This document shows, piece by piece, positions 26,147-35,399 of a stretch of 64,000 nt of DNA. The position numbers were made by a program, and so were the translations under genes. Every line of letters starts with the position of its first letter. Positions within the stretch are counted from its first letter, which is position 1. The DNA is from Natronorubrum thiooxidans (lineage in GTDB: Archaea; Halobacteriota; Halobacteria; Halobacteriales; Natrialbaceae), in NCBI RefSeq assembly GCF_900156475.1, contig NZ_FTNR01000005.1, positions 1-64,000 of the forward strand, read 5' to 3'. The notes beneath the pieces were generated by a model. The model saw only the letters and a list, made by a program, of their open reading frames with translations. It had not been told where the DNA came from and made no database searches.

Positions 26147-27798
26147 TGGATCCGACGCTCTTGCAGGCCGACACGGAGATGTTGATCGACTCGATCAACT
26201 ACACGTGGGTCCTGATGGTCACGTTCCTCATCTTCTTCATGCACGCCGGCTTCGCCATGCTCGAGGCGGGGCAGGTCCGCTCGAAGAACGTCGCGAACCA
26301 GCTGACGAAGAACTTGCTGACCTGGAGCGTCGGCGTAACGGTGTTCTTCCTCATCGGTGTCGGCATCGAAAGCGCTGTCGCCGGTGCCGGCTTCGAACCC
26401 GCGTTCGCGGGAGACGCAACCAGCTGGATCGACTGGCTGTACGGTGCCGTGTTCGCCATGACGGCGGCGACCATCGTTTCGGGCGCCGTCGCTGGTCGTG
26501 CGAAACTCCGCGCATACGTCACGTACACGTTCCTGCTGGCAGCGGTCATCTACCCCGTGGTCACCGGCCTCACGTGGGCCGGCGAGTACCTCTCGTTCGG
26601 TGGCGTGCTGTTCGAGGACTTCGCGGGCGGGATGATCGTTCACGGCATGGGTGGCATCGCCGGCCTCACCGCTGCATGGGTGCTCGGTCCGCGCATGGAT
26701 CGGTACAACGAGGACGGCAGCGTCAACGTCATCCCCGGTCACTCGCTGACTTTCGCGGTCCTGGGGACGCTGATCCTCGCTTTCGGCTGGTACGGTTTCA
26801 ACGTCGGCACCTCAGCGATCTTCGGTGACGGTGCGTTCCTCGGCGACCAACTCGGGCGCGTCGCCGCGACCACGACCATCTCGATGGCCTGTGGCGCGAT
26901 GGCCGCCGGGCTCGTCGCCTGGCTCAAGACCGGCAAAGTCGACACGCTGTACGTCGCAAACGGGCTGCTCGCTGGACTCGTCGGTATCACCGCGATCCCC
27001 CACACCACCGCGTGGTGGGGCGCTTTCGTCGTCGGCGGCCTCGCCGGTGCACAGCTCCCGATCGTCTTCGAGTTCGTCGAACAGCGACTGAAGATCGACG
27101 ACGTCTGTGCGGTCTTCCCCGTCCACGGCTCCGCCGGGATCCTCGGCACGTTGCTGTTCCCGTTCGTCGCTGCACCGGGCGTCGTCGATAGCGTCGTCAA
27201 CGCCTTCGTCGCACAGGTTATCGGTGTCGTCGTTATCGCCGGCTGGACGATCGGCGCGACCGCCGTCATCTGGTACGCGCTCAAAGCCGCCGGCCAGGCT
27301 CGAGTCACGCCCGAACACGAACGCGACGGACTCGACGTCTCCGAACACGGCGTCGACACCTACCCCGAGTTCGGTCAGCCCGACATCGCAACCGACGGCG
27401 GACACGCTGACGACGACACCGTCCTCCGAGCCGACGGTGGCGAGCCGAACGACGGTGAGATCAAAATGATCACCGCGATCGTCCGCCCCGACCGTCTCGG
27501 TGCGATCAAGCAATCACTCGCCGAGATCGGCGCGCCGTCGCTGACCGTCACCAACGTCTCCGGCCGTGGCTCCCAGCCCGCAAAGAAGGGCCAGTGGCGC
27601 GGCGAGGAGTACACGGTCGACCTTCACCAGAAGGTCAAAATCGAGTGTGTTGTCGCCGATATCCCCGCTGATGAAGTCGTCGAAGCGATCGGAACGGCCG
27701 CAAACACCGGCGAGCCGGGTGATGGGAAGATCTTCGTGCTCCCCGTCGAGGACGCCTACCAGGTCCGAACCGGCAACGCCGGACCGGACGCCGTCTGA
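26146..27798 (+). CDS. amt: Ammonium transporter fused to a C-terminal P-II domain
   Basis: 550 residues from ATG 26146 ([11 protein letters not shown]). Residues 1-400 form an Amt/MEP/Rh channel: 11 helices, with [52 protein letters not shown] and [12 protein letters not shown] supplying the pore His pair. An acidic linker (about 405-437) leads to a complete P-II protein at about 438-550: [20 protein letters not shown], a T-loop ([16 protein letters not shown], with the usual modifiable Tyr), and [22 protein letters not shown] proteins normally block Amt as separate trimers (GlnK). Here the regulator is covalently attached. No separate glnK follows. Confidence 0.93.
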   Translation: MDPTLLQADTEMLIDSINYTWVLMVTFLIFFMHAGFAMLEAGQVRSKNVANQLTKNLLTWSVGVTVFFLIGVGIESAVAGAGFEPAFAGDATSWIDWLYGAVFAMTAATIVSGAVAGRAKLRAYVTYTFLLAAVIYPVVTGLTWAGEYLSFGGVLFEDFAGGMIVHGMGGIAGLTAAWVLGPRMDRYNEDGSVNVIPGHSLTFAVLGTLILAFGWYGFNVGTSAIFGDGAFLGDQLGRVAATTTISMACGAMAAGLVAWLKTGKVDTLYVANGLLAGLVGITAIPHTTAWWGAFVVGGLAGAQLPIVFEFVEQRLKIDDVCAVFPVHGSAGILGTLLFPFVAAPGVVDSVVNAFVAQVIGVVVIAGWTIGATAVIWYALKAAGQARVTPEHERDGLDVSEHGVDTYPEFGQPDIATDGGHADDDTVLRADGGEPNDGEIKMITAIVRPDRLGAIKQSLAEIGAPSLTVTNVSGRGSQPAKKGQWRGEEYTVDLHQKVKIECVVADIPADEVVEAIGTAANTGEPGDGKIFVLPVEDAYQVRTGNAGPDAV

Positions 27799-27936
27799 AA
27801 TCAGGCCGTCGCCCGTCTTCCCCGACTGACGTCTCTCACCCTCTTTTCGCGGTTCGATCGCTGTGATCGTCTTGACTCGAGGCGCGGTGAGTCGACCCCG
27901 GTACTACTTTCCCGTCCCGTTGCCAATCGACCGGGT

Positions 27937-29283
27937 ATGAACGACGACAACTCACGCGAGCTGTACGACCGGGCGCTCTCGGTGATGCCCGGCGGCGTCA
28001 ACTCGGCGGTTCGGGCGGCGATCGAACCCTATCCGTTCTTCGTCCAGAAAGGCGACGCAGGCCACGTTATCGACGCCGATGGTAACCGGTATATCGACTG
28101 GGTGATGGGCCTTGGCCCGCTGCTTCTGGGCCACAGCCTCCCGGAACAGGTTCAGGCGGCCATCCAGCAGAAGGCGAGCGAAGGGCCGATGTACGGCACG
28201 CCGACGGCAGTCGAGGTCGACCTCGCAGAGTTCGTCGTCCGGCACGTCCCAAGCGTCGAGAAGATTCGCTTCGTGAACTCCGGTACCGAAGCGACAGTTT
28301 CGGCGGTCCGACTCGCTCGCGGGTACACCGGCCGGAACAAGATCGTCGTCATGCAGGGTGGCTATCACGGCGCACAGGAATCGACACTGGTCGAGGGCAC
28401 CCACGAGAATCCTGCACCGTCCTCCGCCGGAATTCCGCAGTCGTTCGCCGAACACACCCTTCCGGTCCCCTTCAATGACGAGGACGCCATGCGCGAGGTC
28501 TTCGAGGAACACGGCGACGACATCGCTGCGGTCCTCACCGAGCCGATTCTGGCAAACTACGGCATCGTCTACCCCGAAGACGGCTACCACGAGTTCCTGA
28601 GAGAGATTACGAACGAACACGGCTCGCTGCTGATTTTCGACGAGGTGATCACCGGCTTCCGCGTCGGCGGGCTTGGCTGTGCCCAGAGCGAGTTCGGCGT
28701 GACGCCTGACCTAACGACGTTCGGGAAGATCATCGGCGGCGGCTTCCCCGTCGGCGCGATCGGCGGCCGCGCCGAGATCATCGACGGCTTCGCCCCCGCC
28801 GGCGACGTCTTCCAGGCCGGCACCTTCTCCGGCCATCCCGTCACGATGGCCGCCGGCCTCGAGACCCTGCAGTTCGCCGCCGAAAACGACGTGTACAACC
28901 ACGTCAACGGGCTCGGCGAGCAGCTTCGCAGCGGGCTCACCGAAATCGTCGCCGACCAGGCCCCCAGCTACACGGTTACGGGCACCGAGAGCATGTTCAA
29001 AGTGATCTTCACTCGCGAGGGGCCGGGCAAAGAGTCGCTCGAGGAGCAGTGTTCGGCGGGCTGTCGCCAGCGCCCGACCTGTCCACGCTACGACACCTGT
29101 CCGAAAAACGCCGCCGACGTAAAAAACGCCGAAACTGACCGCTGGCGGCGGGTCTTCTGGGGCCAGATGAAAGCCCAGGACGTCTTCCTCTCACAGAACC
29201 AGTTCGAGTGTCAGTTCGTCAGCTACGGCCACACGGAAGCCGACGTCGAAGCAACGCTCGAGGCGTACAAGAACGCGCTGTGA
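27937..29283 (+). CDS. hemL: Glutamate-1-semialdehyde 2,1-aminomutase
   Basis: 448 residues. Converts glutamate-1-semialdehyde to 5-aminolevulinate, the step before hemB. PLP-enzyme landmarks: [45 protein letters not shown], and the PLP lysine K264 in [17 protein letters not shown]. Odd: near the C-terminus (residues 372-388) there is a cysteine-rich insert [17 protein letters not shown], spaced C-x3-C-x5-C-x5-C, before the conserved [22 protein letters not shown]. Such a segment is not part of the usual fold and could hold a metal or cluster. Confidence 0.94.
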   Translation: MNDDNSRELYDRALSVMPGGVNSAVRAAIEPYPFFVQKGDAGHVIDADGNRYIDWVMGLGPLLLGHSLPEQVQAAIQQKASEGPMYGTPTAVEVDLAEFVVRHVPSVEKIRFVNSGTEATVSAVRLARGYTGRNKIVVMQGGYHGAQESTLVEGTHENPAPSSAGIPQSFAEHTLPVPFNDEDAMREVFEEHGDDIAAVLTEPILANYGIVYPEDGYHEFLREITNEHGSLLIFDEVITGFRVGGLGCAQSEFGVTPDLTTFGKIIGGGFPVGAIGGRAEIIDGFAPAGDVFQAGTFSGHPVTMAAGLETLQFAAENDVYNHVNGLGEQLRSGLTEIVADQAPSYTVTGTESMFKVIFTREGPGKESLEEQCSAGCRQRPTCPRYDTCPKNAADVKNAETDRWRRVFWGQMKAQDVFLSQNQFECQFVSYGHTEADVEATLEAYKNAL

Positions 29284-29394
29284 GCAGTCGAGAGCTGTGA
29301 CTGGACGCGACCGCACCGCGGTAATGGGAGTGGACGAACCAAACGAGACACACATCACCGGTCGACCTTCCGTCGGGGACGGCCAGGTCTCGAG

Positions 29395-30060
29395 ATGATC
29401 CCACGTGTCGATGACATCGACTGGGCACGGCTCATCGAGCGGTTGCTGTATCTGTTTCCGCCAGTGATCGGCGTCGGCCTCATCGGCATTCTGCGTGATG
29501 CCGACCCCGGTGTCCCCGGCCTCGAGCGTGGCCTTCTGCTCGTCGGGAGCTTCGGGTATACGCTCCTGACCATCGGGATCACAGCCGCTCTCGTTGTCGA
29601 CGCTCGCCGGGTTCGAGCGCAGGGTGGGGCGAGCAGCCACTGGAAACCGAGCCCGTGGCTCAACGCCGTGTTCGCGCTCGTCTGGGCACCGGCCGCAGGC
29701 GTGTTCTATCTCTTTCGTCGACACAGACGGTTCGGAACGAAACCGGGATGGTCGGGCTGGTGGGTCGTTATCGCGATCTCACTCGTGACGACGCTTCTCG
29801 GGGCCGTCGCGGCGGGTGTCGCCGTGCTCCTCGTGCTCCCGGGGCTGTTTATGACCGCGGTCGGGCTAGCCGGTGCGATCGCCTTCGGAACGTTCCCGAT
29901 CGCGATCCATCAAGACGCCGCCTACGTCTGCACCTACGGTAACGGCTGGCGACCGAATCCGGGATTCTACCTCGGGGTCGCGTTCGTGAGTCTGTTCGTA
30001 CCGCCGTTACAGCCGATCGTTGCTGGCTACTACCTCACCAGACGCCGAAAGGCACTCTGA
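29395..30060 (+). CDS. Membrane protein, unknown function
   Basis: 221 residues with about five hydrophobic segments (around 20-33, 43-64, 85-103, 121-160 and 186-205). Sequences such as LLYLFPPVIGVGLIGIL and PWLNAVFALVWAPAAGVFYLFRRHR suggest an integral membrane protein with a basic loop (RRHRRFGTKPG). No family is recognised. It follows hemL by 112 bp on the same strand. Codon use is typical of the genome. Confidence 0.65.
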   Translation: MIPRVDDIDWARLIERLLYLFPPVIGVGLIGILRDADPGVPGLERGLLLVGSFGYTLLTIGITAALVVDARRVRAQGGASSHWKPSPWLNAVFALVWAPAAGVFYLFRRHRRFGTKPGWSGWWVVIAISLVTTLLGAVAAGVAVLLVLPGLFMTAVGLAGAIAFGTFPIAIHQDAAYVCTYGNGWRPNPGFYLGVAFVSLFVPPLQPIVAGYYLTRRRKAL

Positions 30061-30256
30061 ACGCGGTGTGTCGACGGCGACTCGAGGGCGGCCGCCGAAG
30101 GACACTGGATCGCGTCGTTTCCGGCTGTCGGCTCGGCTGTGAAGCGGCGAGGCAGGCGGCTGCAGGCACCGCCATTTCAACGAAACGCCGCTAACTAGCG
30201 ATCTATCCACTACCATAGGCTGGTGTCAACAACGACGATCGGCCCACAACCAACTG

Positions 30257-30344
30257 CGGATGCGGTCCGTTGTACCGATCTCCCGGTGTACCTGCAGGAT
30301 GGGTCGCGGGTACACCGGAACTGACGGACAGCAATCCGTATGAG
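30257..30344. repeat. Palindromic element, type 1, copy b
   Basis: About 88 bp. Strong inner stem CCGGTGTACC (30283-30292) with GGTACACCGG (30309-30318), 10 perfect pairs. The outer arms are more diverged: ATGCGGTCCGTTGTA (30260-30274) against GACGGACAGCAATCCGTATGAG's last part ending at 30344. Aligns base for base with the copy at 10589 over most of the left arm, while the inner stem sequence differs but stays paired. Confidence 0.7.
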
Positions 30345-30376
30345 ACACTGCGACAACTGAGCACTTTCCCTCGAGT

Positions 30377-31474
30377 ATGAATACGAGCATTGAAGTCGAG
30401 TACTGGGTGATCGATACCGACGGCGAACTCACCTCGCCGGGCGAACTCGCAGATATCTCCGAACGGACCGAACGGGAGTTCGTCGAACCGCTGTTCGAGC
30501 TGAAAACGCCTCCCTGTGAGACGATCAACGAACTGCAATCGTCGTTCGTCGAGCAACTCGACGAGGTGTTGTCGAGAGCCGCAACGGTGGATAAACGACT
30601 CGTCCCGCTGGGAACGCCGATCAACTGCGGGTCGATCGACCGCCGACCGGACGAACGCGGCCGCATCCAGAAGGCGGTCGTCGGCGAGAACTTCGACTAC
30701 GCGAAGTACTGCGCCGGCACGCACATTCACGTCGAGAAATGAAACGTCACTGATCAGCTCAACACGCTCATCGCGCTGGACGCGGCGCTTGCACTGGTTA
30801 ACTCCTCACCGTACTTTCACGGCGAACGCATCGCCAACAGCGCTCGAGCCTACTGTTACCGAAAGAAAAGCTACGCGGAGTTTCCCAAACACGGCCAGCT
30901 CTGGCACTACGTCGACACCGTCGGCGAGTGGCACCGCCGCCTCGAGCGCCGCTACGATGAGTTCAAACAGGCAGCACTCGAGGAAGGCATCGACGAGCGC
31001 GCAGTCGAGGCCCAGTTCTCGACCGATGACGTGGTCTGGACGCCGATTCGGTTGCGCGACGAGATGCCAACCGTCGAGTGGCGCTCACCTGATGCGGCGC
31101 TACCGAGCCAGGTGCTCCGCCTGGCCGACGAACTCGAGACGGTGATGGAACAGCTCCACCACACGACCGTCGAAATCGAACGCGATAGCGACCCCAGAAA
31201 CACCGGTCACGTCACGGGCGACGGGATCTCCATCCCCGAGTTCGACACCGCCTGTGATCTCGCCGAAGCGGCGATGCACGACGGACTCGAGTCAACCGCC
31301 GTCGCGAGCTATCTCGAGCGGATGGGGTTTTCCGTCGACGACTACCATCCCATCGCCACGCGGATCGACGGCCGTCAGTACGTGCCCACCAGCGACGCTC
31401 GAGATTTGCGCTTAGAGTATGCGAGTCGACTTGAAGAGGACGTTGAGATCCTCCGCCAGTCAGCCGAACACTGA
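30377..31474 (+). pseudogene. gshA: Glutamate-cysteine ligase-type gene interrupted by an in-frame TGA
   Basis: Read through, the frame gives 365 codons, the usual length of haloarchaeal GCS2-family gamma-glutamylcysteine synthetase. N-terminal part (1-121): VEYWVIDTDGELTSP, FELKTPPCETINELQ, VPLGTPINC, YCAGTHIHVEK. Then TGA at 30740-30742, and the same frame continues NVTDQLNTLIALDAALALVNSSPYF..., VVWTPIRLRDEMPTVEWRSPDAALPSQVLRLADE to TGA 31472-31474. Relatives have Gly after HxEK, so a single change GGA to TGA explains it. If real, the cell may lack gamma-glutamylcysteine from this locus. Readthrough or a sequencing error are alternatives. Confidence 0.82.
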
Positions 31475-31507
31475 GCGAGAGCAGACCGTGTTACCAGGAG
31501 ACATGCA

Positions 31508-32383
31508 TCAGATGAGCCCGAAGATAAACGCCAGCCCCATTCCGACCAGGACGACCGCCGTGATCGTCGGTAGATGGGGCGTCACTCGCTCGATCCGTGC
31601 CTGATGGCGTTCGTAGCCCGCGATCAACAGCAGCGTCGGGGCGATGATCGCGATGATCACCGCAAGCGAATAGATGAGCATTAACTCGAGACAGAGTCCC
31701 GTTCCGGCACCGCTACAGATCGCCAGAATCTGAATTGGTTCCTCGTGGGCGAATCCGAGCAAGAGCGCCGTCGTTCCGAGAGCGACGAGCCCGCGTTCGG
31801 CGTGTTCTGCGGTCAGGTGCTGGTGGCCGTCGCCACCCGGCAAGGCGTTGCGGAGTCGCTCGAGCAAGCCTCGATCGTCGTGGTGGTCGTGTGCATGACT
31901 GTGGGCGTGGTGGTCGTGCGTATGCTGTCCGTGCTCGTGTGTGTGGTGGTCGCCGTGGAGTGTCTGACTCCCGCCGTCAGTGTGATGAGCGTGATCGTCG
32001 TGCTCGTGGTCGTGACCATGGTCGGTGCGCTCGTGCTCGTGGCCATGGTTACCGTCCTCGTGACCCTCGAGTCCGTGTCCGTGGCCACCGTTACGGTACT
32101 CGTGAATGCCAAGCAAAATTAACAGGGCTCCGGCGACGGTGCCGAGCCACGGGCCGTCGGCGAAGTCGGCGAACGCACTGAACCAGAAGTACGCCAGCAC
32201 GAGCACGACGCTGCTGATCAGGTGACCGATCCCGAGGACCGATGCCGCGAGAAACCCATAGAGCCAGCGGTGCTGCCGATTGAGTGCGTACGTCGCCGCG
32301 ATCGGCCAGCCATGATCCGGCAAGACACCGTGGACGAAACCGATCGCAACGACACCGAGGACGACGCCGAGTTCCATACCCAA
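31508..32383 (-). CDS. NicO-type nickel/cobalt transporter with histidine-rich loop
   Basis: 291 residues, about six membrane helices. The first helix has GFVHGVLPDHGWPIAA (the HxxxxDH-like metal motif). A long cytoplasmic loop (about 97-180) contains many His, Asp and Glu (e.g. HGHDHEHDDHAHHTDGG, HDHHAHSHAHDHHDDRG) that would bind Ni, Co or Zn. The second half has GFAHEEPIQILAICSG. The family (NicO/RcnA/HoxN-like) moves divalent metals; import or efflux cannot be told from sequence. Convergent with the broken gshA-type gene. Confidence 0.85.
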   Translation of the reverse strand: MGMELGVVLGVVAIGFVHGVLPDHGWPIAATYALNRQHRWLYGFLAASVLGIGHLISSVVLVLAYFWFSAFADFADGPWLGTVAGALLILLGIHEYRNGGHGHGLEGHEDGNHGHEHERTDHGHDHEHDDHAHHTDGGSQTLHGDHHTHEHGQHTHDHHAHSHAHDHHDDRGLLERLRNALPGGDGHQHLTAEHAERGLVALGTTALLLGFAHEEPIQILAICSGAGTGLCLELMLIYSLAVIIAIIAPTLLLIAGYERHQARIERVTPHLPTITAVVLVGMGLAFIFGLI

Positions 32384-32514
32384 ACGGCATCGGTGCCGAG
32401 GTTTACGGGTTGTTATGATTTGACTCGAGCGGGCGTAATACGCCTATCAGGGATTGATAATCGCACCGATGAAGATACTAGTACTAGTGTGAGAGATGCA
32501 GTTCAGTTGTGAAC

Positions 32515-33084
32515 TCAGTTCCCGTCGTTGTACTCGTACTCAGCCTCGGGGTCCTCGACACCCTCGGTACGAGAGCCGACCCACGCACCGAGCGAGAGAC
32601 CGTAGACGAGATGCCCGGCGTGAAACAGCGCCAGTTCGTCGGTGTCGAGTCGGATACCCAGCAGTTCCTTCAGCATGAACTGTGAGCCAAACGCCGACAG
32701 CGCCATCCCGTAGACCGACCCCCAGACGAGGCCGCGTTGTTCGGGTTCGATCGACCGTTCGGCATCCTGCAGTGCAAACAGCGCCCCAAAGAGCGCCCCT
32801 GCCTGAATCCCGTAGGCAAGATGCAAGGCGAGACCCGCAACCGGATGGTCCGACGGCTTACCCCCCGTCACGTACTGCGCCCAGAAGTTCGCCGACGGCG
32901 GCAGCGACCGCAGGATCGGGAGCCGGAACGCCGTCATAATGAGCGTCGCGACGAACCCTGCCTGGAGCCCGCGGGCAGCGGCGTACGTGGCGTGTTCGAC
33001 ACGAGACTGGTTCTCGACCGCGTCGGGTCCTTCCCGTGGCTCGCTCGTCGATTGCAACCGTCGTAAATGATCGGACACGGACAT
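32515..33084 (-). CDS. Conserved haloarchaeal membrane protein
   Basis: 189 residues from the ATG at 33084 (MSVSDHLRRLQSTSEPREG). A polar N-terminus (1-30) is followed by about four hydrophobic segments: GLQAGFVATLIMTAFRLPIL, GLALHLAYGIQAGALFGALF, GLVWGSVYGMALSAFGSQFM and LFHAGHLVYGLSLGAWVGS. Gly/Ala-rich helices and repeated Y-G pairs recall small transporter-like or DUF1440-like proteins. Function unknown. The longer in-frame extension upstream has poor codon use and is rejected. Confidence 0.7.
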   Translation of the reverse strand: MSVSDHLRRLQSTSEPREGPDAVENQSRVEHATYAAARGLQAGFVATLIMTAFRLPILRSLPPSANFWAQYVTGGKPSDHPVAGLALHLAYGIQAGALFGALFALQDAERSIEPEQRGLVWGSVYGMALSAFGSQFMLKELLGIRLDTDELALFHAGHLVYGLSLGAWVGSRTEGVEDPEAEYEYNDGN

Positions 33085-33391
33085 ACTGATCTCGGGACCA
33101 CTCTCCCACGAGCAGTAACTTAACACTCTGGCGCGCGGCTGACGGCCCTGCCCGACAGGTATCGAGCACAACAACGTCCTCTCGAGTCACTCGTCGGGAA
33201 GAGCTTCGGCACCGACACACCGCCTGGCGATTTCGACATCGTCCGGATTTGGCTGTCAGAAGACGACATTTTACCAAAATACAATCGAGTTCGGTATGCC
33301 TAACCCACCATTGGTGTAGTTTCTGGACTAACGTCCGGGAATATTGCGCATTCCGATACGGACGTGGGGGTTGGGTTGGTACAGTTCAGTA
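33085..33391. other. Intergenic region between divergent genes
   Basis: About 307 bp. Contains an AT-rich tract (33261-33300, with ATTTTACCAAAATAC) that may carry promoters for the genes on either side. No gene, repeat arm or RNA fold was recognised. Confidence 0.5.
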
Positions 33392-33748
33392 ATGGACGCC
33401 GACGCACCGCCCGCGTGGAACAGAGAAGCGTGTCGAACATACACGCCGGCCAATAGCGAACGGGAACTGCAGTATCGGACGTATTGTCACGAATCAGGTG
33501 ACTTACGACTAAAGGTCGCACCGGCGTCGCTCGACGGCGAAGACCACCCCGGATACGCGCTGACCGCAACGACATACCCCGGTCTCGACCTCTCTGAGAC
33601 GCTTCGCATCAGGATCGTTCTCACGTTCGATCGCTGTGATCGAATCGCCACCCAGTTTATGGACCTCTTTTCAGCCAGCTACGACGGCCCCGGCTCACTC
33701 GAGGACGCCCTCGAGTACGCTTCTCACCGAACGCGAGAACATCGATGA
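33392..33748 (+). CDS. Orphan soluble protein, unknown function
   Basis: 118 residues from ATG 33392 (MDADAPPAWNREACRTYTP). Acidic, no membrane segment. Two parts are seen: an N-terminal region with ERELQYRTYCHESGDLRLKVAP and a beta-rich LRIRIVLTFDRCDRIATQFMDLF. The closing EDALEYASHRTREHR is helical. No family recognised. An upstream ATG at 33344 is possible but that segment (MRIPIRTWGLGWYSSV) is not haloarchaeal in composition. Lies in an accessory-like stretch. Confidence 0.6.
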   Translation: MDADAPPAWNREACRTYTPANSERELQYRTYCHESGDLRLKVAPASLDGEDHPGYALTATTYPGLDLSETLRIRIVLTFDRCDRIATQFMDLFSASYDGPGSLEDALEYASHRTREHR

Positions 33749-33969
33749 TGCGCAGTCGTCCCAGCAAAAACTGATTGCAACGGATTCGACACCGTGTGCA
33801 GTTGGTAAGACTGGGATGGACCTTTGATTGTGGGGTGTTCACGCCAGTCGAGAGATAGCGACCCAGCACAGGCCGTACCGTGAGGACCTTTCTCGATAAC
33901 AATTATTGGTTTATAATTCCAAAATTATATCTGGGAAAATATAAACGCACTAGGCTCGAAGCCATTCGT

Positions 33970-34107
33970 ATGGCAACAACAGAATCAACCGATCCGACGG
34001 ATACCGACGCGACCGACCAGACCGACGTACCGGTCTATCTCCCTGGAACGCCGACGATCGGGTTTACGAGTCGTCTCAAGCAACTGTTCGAGACGCTGGG
34101 TCGCTGA
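33970..34107 (+). CDS. 45-residue small protein
   Basis: Starts MATTESTDPTDTDATDQTDV and ends in a basic-hydrophobic tail, GFTSRLKQLFETLGR. The first half is Thr/Asp-rich and disordered; the second could form an amphipathic helix. A TATA-like AAATATAAACG (33938-33948) lies about 25 bp before the ATG, fitting a leaderless mRNA, and the region upstream is AT-rich. The promoter and codon use support a real gene; function unknown. Confidence 0.6.
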   Translation: MATTESTDPTDTDATDQTDVPVYLPGTPTIGFTSRLKQLFETLGR

Positions 34108-34307
34108 TTCGGCGAACGACCTGCCGGATACAGGTCAGCAACCAGAATCGGACGTTCGGTACCCAGACTGTTCGCTTGTCTGTACGCTGTTGGCACAGTC
34201 AGTCGACACCACACATCGCACGACAGCTGTACTGGATGTGTAACTCATTTTAGCCAGTACGGCAGCAGTGCCAGCGTGGACCGCCACAGATCAGACAGCG
34301 TGACCGG

Positions 34308-35258
34308 TCACTCCCGTCCGACCCACTTCAGGACGATCAACGTCCCCTCGAACAGCAGAATCATGGTGAGCGCGACGAGGATGGGTGCCATCATCGTCGG
34401 ATCCATCGTGAACATGAACGACAGTCCCGCGAAGGCCGCCCAGAAGTAGAGTCGCTTCTGGGCCAGCCAGCGGCGGGTCGTCACGCCCATCATGATCGCG
34501 AGCATGATGAACAGCGGGATCTGGAAGACGATTGCGAGGAAACCGATCAGCGTGATGATCAGGTTGAACGTGTCGCCGAGTGCGTAGGCAATGTTCGCAC
34601 TGCCCTCGGCGTAGAACGTGAAGTACTGGAACAACACCGGCAGGACGAGGATGTACGAAAACAGCATGCCGATCCCCGCGAGCACGACGCTTGTCGGGAC
34701 GGCCGCGAGGTAGTACTTGCGCTCGTGGGGATACAGCCCCGGTCGCATAAACAGATAACACTGGTAGACGAACATCGGCAGCGCTACCATGATCCCCAGC
34801 AGCGCCGAGACTTTGATCCGGGTCAGCCACAGCTCGAGTGGGTGATAGACGTGCGGTGGCGGAACCTCCGCGACGGTGTAGGGAAAGACGTTGAGCCAGA
34901 TGTACTCGAGCGCATCGGAGGCCCACAGCAGGCCGATCGCGGTCCCAGCCGAGCCGACCAGCAAGACGACCGCGAGCCGAAGGACCATCTCCTCGATGTG
35001 GTCGGCCAGGGGCATCTCCTCGTCATCCGGTGGCGTCGAAATGCCGCCGACATCGTCGTCTGGGTCGGGGTAGGCAGGATCGCCGCCGTGTTCGTGGTGG
35101 TCGCCGACGACGCCTTCGCCGTCGGTTTCGACCGGGAGATCGGATTCGGTCTCGTGCTCGTTGTCGGTCGGCAGCGGCTCGTCGGATGACTCTGGGGGCG
35201 TTTCAGGCTCATCGACGGGGTTTGCGGCGTCTCCACCGTCGGCCGGCTCGTCCGACAT
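34308..35258 (-). CDS. tatC: Sec-independent translocase TatC, TatCo type
   Basis: 316 residues. A long acidic N-terminal extension (1-82, Asp/Glu/Pro-rich), typical of haloarchaeal TatC proteins, precedes the six-helix TatC domain. Conserved features: MPLADHIEEMVLRLAVVLL at the start of the domain, PPHVYHPLELWLTRIKVS, LPMFVYQCYLFMRPGLYPHERKY (with the functionally important E in PxLxxxE) and MMAPILVALTMILLFEG near the end. TatC binds twin-arginine signal peptides in the membrane. Divergent from tatCt, with 141 bp between them. Confidence 0.93.
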   Translation of the reverse strand: MSDEPADGGDAANPVDEPETPPESSDEPLPTDNEHETESDLPVETDGEGVVGDHHEHGGDPAYPDPDDDVGGISTPPDDEEMPLADHIEEMVLRLAVVLLVGSAGTAIGLLWASDALEYIWLNVFPYTVAEVPPPHVYHPLELWLTRIKVSALLGIMVALPMFVYQCYLFMRPGLYPHERKYYLAAVPTSVVLAGIGMLFSYILVLPVLFQYFTFYAEGSANIAYALGDTFNLIITLIGFLAIVFQIPLFIMLAIMMGVTTRRWLAQKRLYFWAAFAGLSFMFTMDPTMMAPILVALTMILLFEGTLIVLKWVGRE

Positions 35259-35399
35259 CTATCGAGATATAGATAGGCCAGCGGTTATAGGCCTTTTTCT
35301 TACGAGCACTGGCCAAGCGTCTTGGAATCTCGAAATCGGCCGTTATTACACTGTCACTCGAAAGGTTGATAACTGGATGTCAGTTACCAACACCAGTAA

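Noticed and set aside
31745-32122. 125-codon Val-rich frame opposite the His-rich loop of the nickel/cobalt transporter
   Set aside because: Complement of repeated CAC/GAC codons gives GTG/GTC runs; not a real gene.
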